DNA of 58,602 nucleotides, taken from the NCBI GenBank assembly GCA_964514385.1, contig CAZEQJ010000021.1, forward strand, positions 1 to 58,602, in the 5' to 3' direction. This DNA comes from CAZEQJ01 sp964514385. GTDB lineage: Bacteria; Bacteroidota; Bacteroidia; Cytophagales; Cyclobacteriaceae. Positions 35,147 to 43,534 of this stretch are shown one piece after another. The notes beneath the pieces were generated by a model. That model was not told the DNA's origin. It worked only from the letters and a program-made list of their open reading frames with translations, and searched no databases. The position numbers were made by a program, and so were the translations under genes. The first letter of the stretch is position 1. Each line of letters opens with the position of its first letter.

Positions 35147-35512
35147 TTAATTCAATCCGACAAGAAGTCTTGTGCGGGTCGTCAGGTCCATAAATTCCTG
35201 CGCTTTTTTTACATTGATCCAGATTGCATCAGAGTCGTCATTTAATGACATCCTGCTTAGGTTTAGCTCGCTAAACCTGGCATCTGCACGTTTGCACAGC
35301 TCAAGCAGTCCGGATATATCGTTGACGCCTTTGCTATCAATATCATTATTCTTAAGGTATCCTTTCAGATAGTCAATGACGGAGTAATAACATTTGTGAC
35401 AAACGGCATAAGGAACGATGTCCTCTTCAGGACGCATGAATTCCTCTTTTGCGGCTGTGAAAAGCTCATCCGCGTTTAAAAAAGATGTGTTGTTCTGTAC
35501 CATGATCTTCAA
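35147..35512 (-). CDS. HEPN-like small helical protein at the head of the PFOR-Rnf operon
   Basis: The 121-aa product (an internal ATG ending at 35503 is possible) is predicted helical. Its central YAVCHKCYYSVIDYLKGYLK stretch resembles HEPN-domain proteins, with HKCYYSVIDYL like the helix-2 region of that fold. No RxxxxH RNase motif is seen, so nuclease activity is not implied. Only 19 bp separate it from nifJ, so it is most likely the first gene of the energy operon. Function is unknown; a role in assembly or regulation of PFOR is speculative. Confidence 0.7.
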   Translation of the reverse strand: MKIMVQNNTSFLNADELFTAAKEEFMRPEEDIVPYAVCHKCYYSVIDYLKGYLKNNDIDSKGVNDISGLLELCKRADARFSELNLSRMSLNDDSDAIWINVKKAQEFMDLTTRTRLLVGLN

Positions 35513-35569
35513 TTTTTATGCCTTTTAATTCAATGACCACAAATTAGAGCTTCCACCTTACAGCGTTTA

Positions 35570-35581
35570 TGATGAGCATCA
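35570..35581. promoter_or_regulatory. FNR-type box upstream of the PFOR-Rnf operon
   Basis: TGATGAGCATCA is TGAT-N4-ATCA, four of five bases in each half of the classic FNR consensus TTGAT-N4-ATCAA. It lies ~58 bp upstream of the first gene (35512) of an oxygen-sensitive PFOR operon. The site is short, so chance occurrence is possible. Confidence 0.4.
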
Positions 35582-35722
35582 CAGCATAAAATGAAGTTCG
35601 TCACAGAGAGTATTTCAAAATAGATACCACTTCATTATGAATCTTACATAAGTTGACAGGAGTGTTTTTTGTCCAAAAGCAGAATATTCCCTGTTGTATC
35701 TTTACAAAAAAAAGCAAGTGGT

Positions 35723-36136
35723 ATGGAAACAATTTTTGAATCAGAAGTAATTAAAATCGAGCGGGATGAAGAGATCAATGCCATCCTTATGAACTGGAAG
35801 CCTGCATTTTTAAAATCCGATTTGTACAAGGAGGCATTGGAGCAGGGGCTGGCAGCTGTGCACAAGTTTAAAGCAGAAAAATGGCTTGCAAACCTGAAGG
35901 ACATGAAGATCATAGCCCTGGCAGATGAGAAATGGACCAATGAGGTTTGGTTTCCGAAAGCCATAAACTCTTCACTGAGGTGGATGGGTATTGTGGTATC
36001 TCAGGATGTCTTTAACAAGGTGTCTGTGCAAAAGATTATGGCACAGGATCAGGTAAAGGTGTTAACGGTAGACAACTTCCTGTCTGTCGAAGATGCGCAC
36101 AACTGGCTTAGGGAAAAACACCAGGTAGCGGCATAG
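35723..36136 (+). CDS. SpoIIAA/STAS-like small cytoplasmic protein
   Basis: I start at the ATG at 35723 (METIFESEV), giving 137 aa; the open frame extends further upstream but without conserved-looking sequence. The product alternates beta strands and helices (IKIERDEEINAILMNW, KAEKWLANLKDMKIIALADEKW, LRWMGIVVS, KVLTVDNFLSVEDAHNWL), as in SpoIIAA-like/STAS-type proteins common in Bacteroidota. It is monocistronic, divergent from the PFOR operon, and followed by a strong terminator. The function is unknown. Confidence 0.7.
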   Translation: METIFESEVIKIERDEEINAILMNWKPAFLKSDLYKEALEQGLAAVHKFKAEKWLANLKDMKIIALADEKWTNEVWFPKAINSSLRWMGIVVSQDVFNKVSVQKIMAQDQVKVLTVDNFLSVEDAHNWLREKHQVAA

Positions 36137-36160
36137 CATTATTCTGACTGTAAAGTATTA

Positions 36161-36190
36161 AAAAGCCCGTTCATCGACGGGCTTTTTTTT
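36161..36190 (+). terminator. Rho-independent terminator after the STAS-like gene
   Basis: AAAAGCCCGT (36161-36170) pairs with ACGGGCTTTT (36177-36186) across the loop TCATCG, followed by Ts to 36190. Confidence 0.92.
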
Positions 36191-36239
36191 ATGTCCAATT
36201 TTTAGATACGATTAAATGTATTTTTTACACTCATTGACC

Positions 36240-36263
36240 GTTTTATGACATAAATCATAAAAC
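36240..36263. promoter_or_regulatory. CRP/FNR-like palindrome upstream of susC
   Basis: GTTTTATGA-N6-TCATAAAAC is a perfect 9-bp inverted repeat with a 6-base spacer. The inner TATGA-N6-TCATA copies the geometry of CRP sites (TGTGA-N6-TCACA). It lies ~170 bp upstream of the susC start, in a 295-bp intergenic region with AT-rich sequence. Control of the galactan locus by a CRP-family protein is inferred. Confidence 0.45.
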
Positions 36264-36431
36264 AAGTGATTGAAGATCAGTGATTTTTGAGTTTACAATG
36301 GTATGATTATCATTTTTTCAATACTACTGTATATTTTCGGGCTGTAATGTTGCATTATAAAAAAATAGTGATCTAGTTTGCGATGTTTATAAAACACTAC
36401 AAAACCAAATTTTACATTTAATCATTGACCT

Positions 36432-39419
36432 ATGCTAGATTATTTCAGTGTCGGCATGTGGAAGCAGGTAAAAAAATCCGCCTGGTTTTTCACGTGCATT
36501 TTTTTTAGTGTAAGTCTTCATGCACAGCAGATGACCGTAACCGGTACCATCACTGATGCGGAGACTGGTGAAACGCTGCCACGGGTAAACGTACTCATCA
36601 AAGGTACAACTACGGGTGTTATCTCAGACCTGGACGGTGTTTATCGTATTCAAGCCAACCGCGGAGATACCCTTGTATTTTCATTTGTCGGTTTTAACCC
36701 GATCGAACGAGTGGTAAGCAGTGCGAACATGGATGTGCAGTTGGGCCTTAATACTGCCCAACTGGAGGAAGTAGTGGTAATCGGTTATGGTACCACTACG
36801 GTTAAAGATGCTACCGGATCCCTTACATCGGTAGGTGAAGCAGACTTTAATAAAGGTAATATCGTAACGCCCGAGAGTTTGCTAAACGGTCGTGTGGCGG
36901 GGCTTCAGATCACGCAGGGTGGTGAACCCGGTGCCGGGTCTGTTATACGTATCAGGGGTGGTTCCTCTCTTAGCGCCTCTAATGACCCGCTCATCGTAAT
37001 CAATGGATTACCGATTGATAATAGCAGTGCATCAGGTTCAAGAGGTGTTTTAAGTACCATCAACCCCGCTGATATCGAATCATTTACGGTATTGAAGGAC
37101 GCCTCTGCTACAGCCATTTACGGTTCGCGTGCATCAAACGGAGTTATTCTGATCACCACCAAGCAGGCAAGCCGAAAACTGAGTGTTCAGGCAGATGTGC
37201 AGGCGGGTGTAAATACGCTCCCTAATCGCTTGGATGTGATGGATGCAGATGAATTCCTTTCCTTTATCCGGGAATATGCACCTGAGTATATGGATGATGT
37301 AGCTGACTCTACCGGACAAACCAATACGGATTGGCAGGATGTTATCACGCGAACAGGTTATTACAATAACATCAACCTTTCACTGAACGGAACGATAGCA
37401 GATGTGCTACCAGTACGGGTTTCAGTAGGCAGAAATGACCAGGAAGGTATCATGAAAAATACCAGTTTCACGCGAAATACACTGAATGTGAGCCTGAATC
37501 CTGCATTCTTTGAAGGGCATCTTGTTGTAAGTGCCAATGCCAATTTCTCACAGGAGCAAAATCAGTTTGGTAATCAGATTGGCAATGCCATATCTTTTGA
37601 CCCTACGGCTCCGGTTTATGATCCTGAGAGTCCGTTTGGTGGATATTTCCAATGGGTAAATGAAAACAACGACGGAGTATTCAACCGCAATGACCTTCGG
37701 CCTTCAGCACCGTTTAATCCCTTGGCAGAACTTGAGCAGCGCAGAGACGAATCTAATGTGATCCGCAAGTATGGTAACCTGAAGCTGGACTATAATTTTC
37801 ATAATATTCCCGAGTTGACAGCAGTGGTAAACCTGGGTATTGACGACCAGCGCGGTGCAGGCGTAGTAGAAATAGACTCACTTGCTACTCCGGCTACTAA
37901 CTCTGACCTTGTATTTGCCGGTGAATATAACGAATACACAAACCGCCGTCAGAACCTGCTTTTTGATGGCTACCTTCAATATGATAAGGAAGTTGCTGGT
38001 AATATGAATCTCGATGTAACAGCAGGTTACTCTTATCAGCGGTTTACCAATAGAAGCTGGAGCCTTAACAACTCCCGCGATGTCATCGTGCCACCTGAGG
38101 AGAATATCAGCAACGATATTGTACTTATAGGTTTATTTGCAAGAGCCAATCTTAATGTTGACGACAAATACCTCTTCACATTTGCCATGCGAAGAGATGG
38201 AACTTCTCGTTTTGCCCCTGATAATCGTTGGGGTAATTTCCCTTCCGCAGCCTTTGCCTGGCAGATCAGGGATGATTTCTTCCCTACTTCAGCTGTGGTT
38301 TCTACCATGAAATTACGTCTTGGATGGGGTGTGACCGGGCAGCAGGATATACCGGTATCAGATGTTTACTTATCAAGATATTCAACAAGCCAGCCTACTT
38401 CGAGGTACATATTTGGCTCGGGTAATAATGCCGATACTGTCATTGTGGGCTTCCCGCAATTCCGTAACGAGGCAATCAAATGGGAAGAAACGCAAACCTT
38501 CAACGTCGGAGTGGACTATGGCTTTTTTAATGATCGCCTGAACGGATCAGTAGAATATTTCTACAAACAATCTCAGGACCTATTAGCCAACGTGGCAATT
38601 TCGGTAGGATCCAACTTCAGTAATGGCGGGGCTCAGAACTTTGGGGATTTCAGAATCCAGGGTCTTGAATTTGCCCTTAACTATGACCTGTATAACTCAG
38701 ATGACTTCTACTGGAACCTGAACTTCAACTTCACTGCAATAAGAAGAGAAATCAGTGCTCTTGCCCTGGGTCAGGATATACCCGTAGGTGGTATCGCCGG
38801 TGGTGTAGGGGGTACCGTACAGCTGCACCGTGAAGGACTGCCTCCATTTACTTTCCTAAACTATGCACAGGTATATAATGAAGATGGTTTTCCTCTTGAG
38901 GGTGTATTTGCTGACCTGAACGGTGACAATATCATCAACCAGGCAGATCGGTATCCATCTGCAGTAGGATTCCCTGACTATACCATGGGTCTGTTATCCA
39001 ATACAAGTTATAAAGGATGGGATCTTAGCATCAATATGCGGGCAAATGTAGGTGCATCTATTTATAATAACGTTTTATCTTCCAGAGCTCAGGTATTGGC
39101 TATGCGAGGTATTTCTACCATCAATAATGCACCTGCAAGTATCCAGGATTTCCCATTCCAGCAGACATCGACCGGATTGTTATCAGATTTCTGGCTTGAA
39201 GATGGATCTTTTTTGAGGTTAGACAACGTTACATTAGCATATAACTTTAATAACCTGATCGCGGACAAAATATCAATGAGAGCCTCAATCGGAGGTCAGA
39301 ATATTCTTGTTCTCACCAGGTACTCAGGTCTTGATCCGGAGGTATTCAACGAGGGTATTGACAATACCATCTACCCGAGAGCAAGATCGTGGTTTGCAGG
39401 ACTTAACTTTACATTCTAA
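36432..39419 (+). CDS. SusC/RagA-family TonB-dependent outer-membrane transporter
   Basis: The 995-aa product (an ATG at 36456 is an alternative start) has a signal peptide ending near LHAQQ and a carboxypeptidase-regulatory-like domain (VTGTITDAETGETLPRVNV, about 35-115). The plug domain carries the SusC signatures IRIRGGSSLSASNDPLIVIN and DASATAIYGSRASNGVI, and the 22-strand barrel ends in AGLNFTF. SusC forms a lidded channel with SusD and imports oligosaccharides using TonB energy. The SusD gene follows after 11 bp. GH53 and GH2 nearby suggest galacto-oligosaccharides as cargo. Confidence 0.97.
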   Translation: MLDYFSVGMWKQVKKSAWFFTCIFFSVSLHAQQMTVTGTITDAETGETLPRVNVLIKGTTTGVISDLDGVYRIQANRGDTLVFSFVGFNPIERVVSSANMDVQLGLNTAQLEEVVVIGYGTTTVKDATGSLTSVGEADFNKGNIVTPESLLNGRVAGLQITQGGEPGAGSVIRIRGGSSLSASNDPLIVINGLPIDNSSASGSRGVLSTINPADIESFTVLKDASATAIYGSRASNGVILITTKQASRKLSVQADVQAGVNTLPNRLDVMDADEFLSFIREYAPEYMDDVADSTGQTNTDWQDVITRTGYYNNINLSLNGTIADVLPVRVSVGRNDQEGIMKNTSFTRNTLNVSLNPAFFEGHLVVSANANFSQEQNQFGNQIGNAISFDPTAPVYDPESPFGGYFQWVNENNDGVFNRNDLRPSAPFNPLAELEQRRDESNVIRKYGNLKLDYNFHNIPELTAVVNLGIDDQRGAGVVEIDSLATPATNSDLVFAGEYNEYTNRRQNLLFDGYLQYDKEVAGNMNLDVTAGYSYQRFTNRSWSLNNSRDVIVPPEENISNDIVLIGLFARANLNVDDKYLFTFAMRRDGTSRFAPDNRWGNFPSAAFAWQIRDDFFPTSAVVSTMKLRLGWGVTGQQDIPVSDVYLSRYSTSQPTSRYIFGSGNNADTVIVGFPQFRNEAIKWEETQTFNVGVDYGFFNDRLNGSVEYFYKQSQDLLANVAISVGSNFSNGGAQNFGDFRIQGLEFALNYDLYNSDDFYWNLNFNFTAIRREISALALGQDIPVGGIAGGVGGTVQLHREGLPPFTFLNYAQVYNEDGFPLEGVFADLNGDNIINQADRYPSAVGFPDYTMGLLSNTSYKGWDLSINMRANVGASIYNNVLSSRAQVLAMRGISTINNAPASIQDFPFQQTSTGLLSDFWLEDGSFLRLDNVTLAYNFNNLIADKISMRASIGGQNILVLTRYSGLDPEVFNEGIDNTIYPRARSWFAGLNFTF

Positions 39420-39430
39420 TTCATATTTTC

Positions 39431-41032
39431 ATGAAACAACTAATATATGTATTCATAGCTGTGTTGCCTCTGACATTCCTTTCAGGATGTTTTGGCGACC
39501 TTGATATAGAGCTCAGGGATGATGACCTGTTCCTTGCTGATGATTTTTATGATTCAACATCATCATATCGTCAGGCGCTGGCATCGGCATATGCCAATCT
39601 TTCCATAACAGGGCCTAACGGGCCAGGTAGTACGAACCTGATCGATATCGACCCGGGTTACAGTCAGTACCTCAGATGTTATTGGTATGTAAGCGAATTT
39701 ACGACAGATGAAGTGAAGTGGTCATGGGAAAATGACCCCGGGCTTGCCGAATTGAACCGAAATACATGGAACAGTGAAAATCCATGGTTCAGAGGGTTCA
39801 ATGGACGTGCCGGAACTTCAATAGCATTTGTCAATGAATTTCTGCGGCAGACGACAGACGAAAAACTGGACGAAAGAGGTCATAACGATCCTGCACTCCG
39901 TGATGAAATCCGGATATACAGGGCAGAGGCAAGACTTCTGAGAGCATTAGCACATTATCATTTGCTGGATCTTTTCCGTCAGTCTCCTCTGGTAACAGAA
40001 AATGATCCTGTATCGGCTAAGCAGCCTCAGATAATGAGGGCAGAGGAGTTGTTTGCCTACATCGAAGCAGAACTATTAGCTACGATACCTGATCTTGTAG
40101 ATCCAAAGCAAAACGAATACGGTCGTGTAGATAAGGCAGTAGCCTGGATGATATTGGCTAAGCTTTATCTCAATGCGGAAGTATACGCAGAGCAGGATCG
40201 CTACAGCGATGCTATGACGTATATTCAGGAGATCATCAACTCAAATCAATATACACTGACACCAAACTATCTTCACAACTTTACCGGTGACAACGATGTA
40301 TCGGGAGCGGATGAGGTTATTTTTGGTGTAATCTCAGACGCAGTAGCTACACAGAATTATGGAGCGACCACGTCCATGATCAATGGTCAGGTGGGTAATC
40401 TTGAACAAAATGGTATTAGCCTCGGTACAAATGCCGGAGGTTGGGGTGGAGCCATGCGAGTTACACGTCAGTTTTCTGAAACTATGCTGTCTCCAACTTA
40501 CGCCAATGACGACAGAAACACACTGCTACCTCCGGGAGAGCGTCCGATTGATATCACTGAAATCACCCGTAATGGTACCGGTTATATTATAGAAAAGTGG
40601 AATAACAATTTCAGTACTGGCCCAAGACCAACCGTTAATGAGTTTGCTGATATAGACTTTCCGCTATTCCGTTATGCTGATGTATTGTTGATGTACGCCG
40701 AATGTCATCTGAGAGGTGGCGGCGGAGACCGCAACACGGCTATTCAGTATCTGAATGATTTGAGAATACGTGCTAATAATACCGTAGCAGTAACAAATGC
40801 TGATTTTGACCTTGACCTTATTATCGATGAGCGGCTTGTAGAATTGCACTGGGAGGGCCACAGACGTCAGGATCTTATCCGTTTTGGCCTATTTACTTCA
40901 GGTAACTACACGTGGAACTGGAAAGGTAATGCCTTGAATGGTATTCCTTTAGCTCCGTATCGCGAGGTATTCCCAATTCATACAGCGGATCTTGCCGCAA
41001 ATCCAAATTACAGACAAAACCCTGGTTACTAA
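39431..41032 (+). CDS. SusD/RagB-family glycan-binding lipoprotein
   Basis: The 533-aa lipoprotein has lipobox FLSGC (Cys17) and acidic residues after it, consistent with surface export. The TPR-rich SusD fold is indicated by YRAEARLLRALAHYHLLDLF, KAVAWMILAKLYLNAEVY, FPLFRYADVLLMYAECHL and the late DERLVELHWEGHRRQDLIRFG. It forms the lid on the SusC partner and captures the glycan. Its specificity cannot be read from sequence; galactan is inferred from neighbours. Confidence 0.97.
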   Translation: MKQLIYVFIAVLPLTFLSGCFGDLDIELRDDDLFLADDFYDSTSSYRQALASAYANLSITGPNGPGSTNLIDIDPGYSQYLRCYWYVSEFTTDEVKWSWENDPGLAELNRNTWNSENPWFRGFNGRAGTSIAFVNEFLRQTTDEKLDERGHNDPALRDEIRIYRAEARLLRALAHYHLLDLFRQSPLVTENDPVSAKQPQIMRAEELFAYIEAELLATIPDLVDPKQNEYGRVDKAVAWMILAKLYLNAEVYAEQDRYSDAMTYIQEIINSNQYTLTPNYLHNFTGDNDVSGADEVIFGVISDAVATQNYGATTSMINGQVGNLEQNGISLGTNAGGWGGAMRVTRQFSETMLSPTYANDDRNTLLPPGERPIDITEITRNGTGYIIEKWNNNFSTGPRPTVNEFADIDFPLFRYADVLLMYAECHLRGGGGDRNTAIQYLNDLRIRANNTVAVTNADFDLDLIIDERLVELHWEGHRRQDLIRFGLFTSGNYTWNWKGNALNGIPLAPYREVFPIHTADLAANPNYRQNPGY

Positions 41033-41054
41033 ACACTATTAATAATTAGCAAAA

Positions 41055-42230
41055 ATGAAAACACTTAATTCACTACTTATATCTTTAGCGATCGTTGCAG
41101 GATTCACGTCCTGCGAAGATCCGTTTGGCCCACAGTTCACCGTTGACGGCTCCCCTGATTCAGTTGTACTGGCGTTTAATAATACGTTTCTGGATACCTA
41201 TTTTCTGGACACGGATGTAGAGGACAATATAGCCGAGCGCTTTTTCTGGGAAAAACCTGATTTTGGTGCCACTATTAACCTTTCGTATGATATACAAGGT
41301 AGCATTGACCCTACCTTCAGCACATTTGAGACAGTAGGTACCACCAACGAAACAAATTATGGTGTCACAATAGGCGACCTCATCGGGTTCGCACGTGATC
41401 AGGGACTTGATGATGACCCTGCTACAACAACCGAGACAGGAGCTCCAAATAATGTCGGTGAGGTTTACTTCCGATTAAGGGTATACACCGGTATTGGGGA
41501 AGACCTTGAAATCGACACAGTTTCGGAGTCTTATCAGATTGCGATCAATTGGGTAGAGCGTCAGCCTACAGGCGGTGGTTGTCAATCTTTATTCCTTGTA
41601 GGAAATGGTACCAATGCTGACTGGAACTGGGGTACCGCAGTAGAGCTTACATGCGAAAATAATGTCTATACAGGACGTGTTCGACTGATCAATGGTGACG
41701 GGTTATCATTCCGAATGTTCACAGAAAGAGATGAGTGGGGATCTGGTCTGAATTACCCTCATTATGAAGGAGAAGGATATACCATTGCTTCTGAATTTGA
41801 AAATGCCGGAGATGGTGAAAGTAACTTTAAATTCACCGGAACTACAGGTGTTTATGAAATGACAATTGATGATAATAATCAGACAATTTCAATTGAGGCT
41901 TCTGGACCTGTATATCTCGTAGGTAACGCTACCCAAGCAGGTTGGGATTGGGCTACACCTGTGGTAATGGAACAGATACTTCCTTACGTATATCAGGGTT
42001 CTGTAACCTTGACTTCTTCACCTGGTGGTGAAAATGCTTTCCGTGTGTTTACAGTAGATGGTGATTGGGGATCAGGATTAAACTTCCCTTATTATGAGGA
42101 CGAAGGGTATACCATTGATGACAGGTTCTACAATGCAGATGACGGCGATAGCAACTTTGCCTTCAGCGGAACTGATGGAACTTATACCATGACCATCAAT
42201 GATCTTGATCAGACCATTACATTGGAATAA
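41055..42230 (+). CDS. SusE/SusF-like surface glycan-binding lipoprotein with two tandem C-terminal modules
   Basis: The 391-aa product has lipobox FTSC (Cys20) and an N-terminal SusE-like Ig domain (about 25-175). Two tandem ~100-residue modules follow, each with YLVGN-T-A-W-W, FR-FT--G-WGSGLN-P-YE-EGYTI, D-SNF-F-G and a closing D-DQTI-S/TLE. This layout is that of SusE/SusF proteins, in which each module binds one glycan chain. It is the third gene of the SusCD operon and ends with a strong terminator, so GH53 is probably transcribed separately or by read-through. Confidence 0.9.
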   Translation: MKTLNSLLISLAIVAGFTSCEDPFGPQFTVDGSPDSVVLAFNNTFLDTYFLDTDVEDNIAERFFWEKPDFGATINLSYDIQGSIDPTFSTFETVGTTNETNYGVTIGDLIGFARDQGLDDDPATTTETGAPNNVGEVYFRLRVYTGIGEDLEIDTVSESYQIAINWVERQPTGGGCQSLFLVGNGTNADWNWGTAVELTCENNVYTGRVRLINGDGLSFRMFTERDEWGSGLNYPHYEGEGYTIASEFENAGDGESNFKFTGTTGVYEMTIDDNNQTISIEASGPVYLVGNATQAGWDWATPVVMEQILPYVYQGSVTLTSSPGGENAFRVFTVDGDWGSGLNFPYYEDEGYTIDDRFYNADDGDSNFAFSGTDGTYTMTINDLDQTITLE

Positions 42231-42253
42231 CTATATTTCATGAATATATTGAG

Positions 42254-42287
42254 AAGGCTGCCACTATTGTGGTAGCCTTTTTATTTT
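42254..42287 (+). terminator. Rho-independent terminator after the SusCDE genes
   Basis: AAGGCTGCCAC (42254-42264) pairs with GTGGTAGCCTT (42269-42279; one G-U) across TATT, followed by a T-rich run. It lies ~14 bp before the GH53 ATG, so it may set a lower read-through level for GH53. Confidence 0.88.
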
Positions 42288-42300
42288 AATTTTTCCTTAT

Positions 42301-43446
42301 ATGAAGTTTCTTTTTTTGACACTGGCATTCGTTTTGTTTTTTTCATGTGATAACGAAATACTTACCGTTGCAAATAATCAAAAGGATGACGGAGAGATTT
42401 CGGATACTCCTTTCTATTATGGTGCAGACCTTTCCTATGTAAATGAAATGGAGGATTGCGGAGCCGTTTATTATAATCAAAATGGTGAGATGCAGGATCC
42501 CTATGAAATATTTGCTGATGCTGGCGCCAACCTGGCGCGGTTCAGGTTATGGCATTCGCCTGAATGGACAGACTACAGCACTACAGCGGATGTGATCAAA
42601 AGCATCCGCCGCGCAAAAAAAGAGGGAATGCAGGTATTACTTGATTTTCATTATTCCGATAACTGGGCTGATCCGGGAAAACAGGAAATACCGGCAGCGT
42701 GGGTGGATGTCATAGATGATACCGGCATCTTAGCTGATTCATTGTATCAATATACCCGAAGTGTGTTGCTGCAATTGCATGAAGAGAATTTATTACCCGA
42801 ACTGGTACAGGTAGGTAATGAGATCAACGGTATGATACTGCAGCAGGGGGAGTTGGAGTGGCCTATAAACTGGCAACGAAACAGTTTGCTCATCAACGCC
42901 GGCATCAAAGCAATACGTGACCTGAATGAAGAACTGGATACTGATATGGAAATAATGCTCCATATCGCACAGCCTGAAAACGGGCTGTGGTGGTTTAAGC
43001 AGGCAACAGAAAATGGTGTCACTGACTTTGACTGGATAGGGCTGAGCTATTATCCGATCTGGTCTGAGTATACGCTTGATAATGTAGGTCAGGCATTTCG
43101 CACATTGGTCAATATCTATAACAAACCTCTAATGGTGGTTGAGACAGCTTATCCATATACTTTCGAGGATGCCGACCCTGCCGGAAATATCTTAGGCCAG
43201 GGTGCATTGGTGGAAGGAATAGAAGCCAGCCCCAGAGGACAGCTTGAATATCTCAACAGACTAAAAAACATAATCCGGGATGCAGGTGGCAGCGGACTGG
43301 TTTACTGGGAACCGGCGTGGGTTTCTACACCGTGTGAAACGCAATGGGGTAAGGGATCACATTGGGACAATGCTACTCTGTTTGATCATGATTATAAGGC
43401 TATGGAGAGCATGAATTTTTATAACGGCTCCCAGCAGGAAGAGTAA
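42301..43446 (+). CDS. GH53 endo-beta-1,4-galactanase lipoprotein
   Basis: GH53 enzymes cut beta-1,4-galactan side chains of type I arabinogalactan/pectin. The 381-aa product has lipobox FFSC (Cys16) and a (beta/alpha)8 domain opening with YYGADLSYVNEMEDCGAVYY, then LARFRLWHSPEW and LLDFHYSDNWADPGKQ. The acid/base is Glu174 (QVGNEINGM) and the nucleophile Glu281 (MVVETAYPY). As a lipoprotein beside SusCDE it likely makes galacto-oligosaccharides at the cell surface. Confidence 0.97.
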   Translation: MKFLFLTLAFVLFFSCDNEILTVANNQKDDGEISDTPFYYGADLSYVNEMEDCGAVYYNQNGEMQDPYEIFADAGANLARFRLWHSPEWTDYSTTADVIKSIRRAKKEGMQVLLDFHYSDNWADPGKQEIPAAWVDVIDDTGILADSLYQYTRSVLLQLHEENLLPELVQVGNEINGMILQQGELEWPINWQRNSLLINAGIKAIRDLNEELDTDMEIMLHIAQPENGLWWFKQATENGVTDFDWIGLSYYPIWSEYTLDNVGQAFRTLVNIYNKPLMVVETAYPYTFEDADPAGNILGQGALVEGIEASPRGQLEYLNRLKNIIRDAGGSGLVYWEPAWVSTPCETQWGKGSHWDNATLFDHDYKAMESMNFYNGSQQEE

Positions 43447-43484
43447 TAAAGCCTAATTACCAATCAGTAGTTATTAGAGGAAAT

Positions 43485-43516
43485 AAAAAAAGCGGACATT
43501 CTCGTCCGCTTTTTTT
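43485..43516. terminator. Bidirectional terminator between GH53 and the HYR surface protein
   Basis: AGCGGAC (43491-43497) pairs with GTCCGCT (43504-43510), flanked by an A run on the left and a T run on the right, so it works in both directions for the convergent genes. Confidence 0.92.
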
Positions 43517-43534
43517 AAGATGTAAGGAGTGTTT

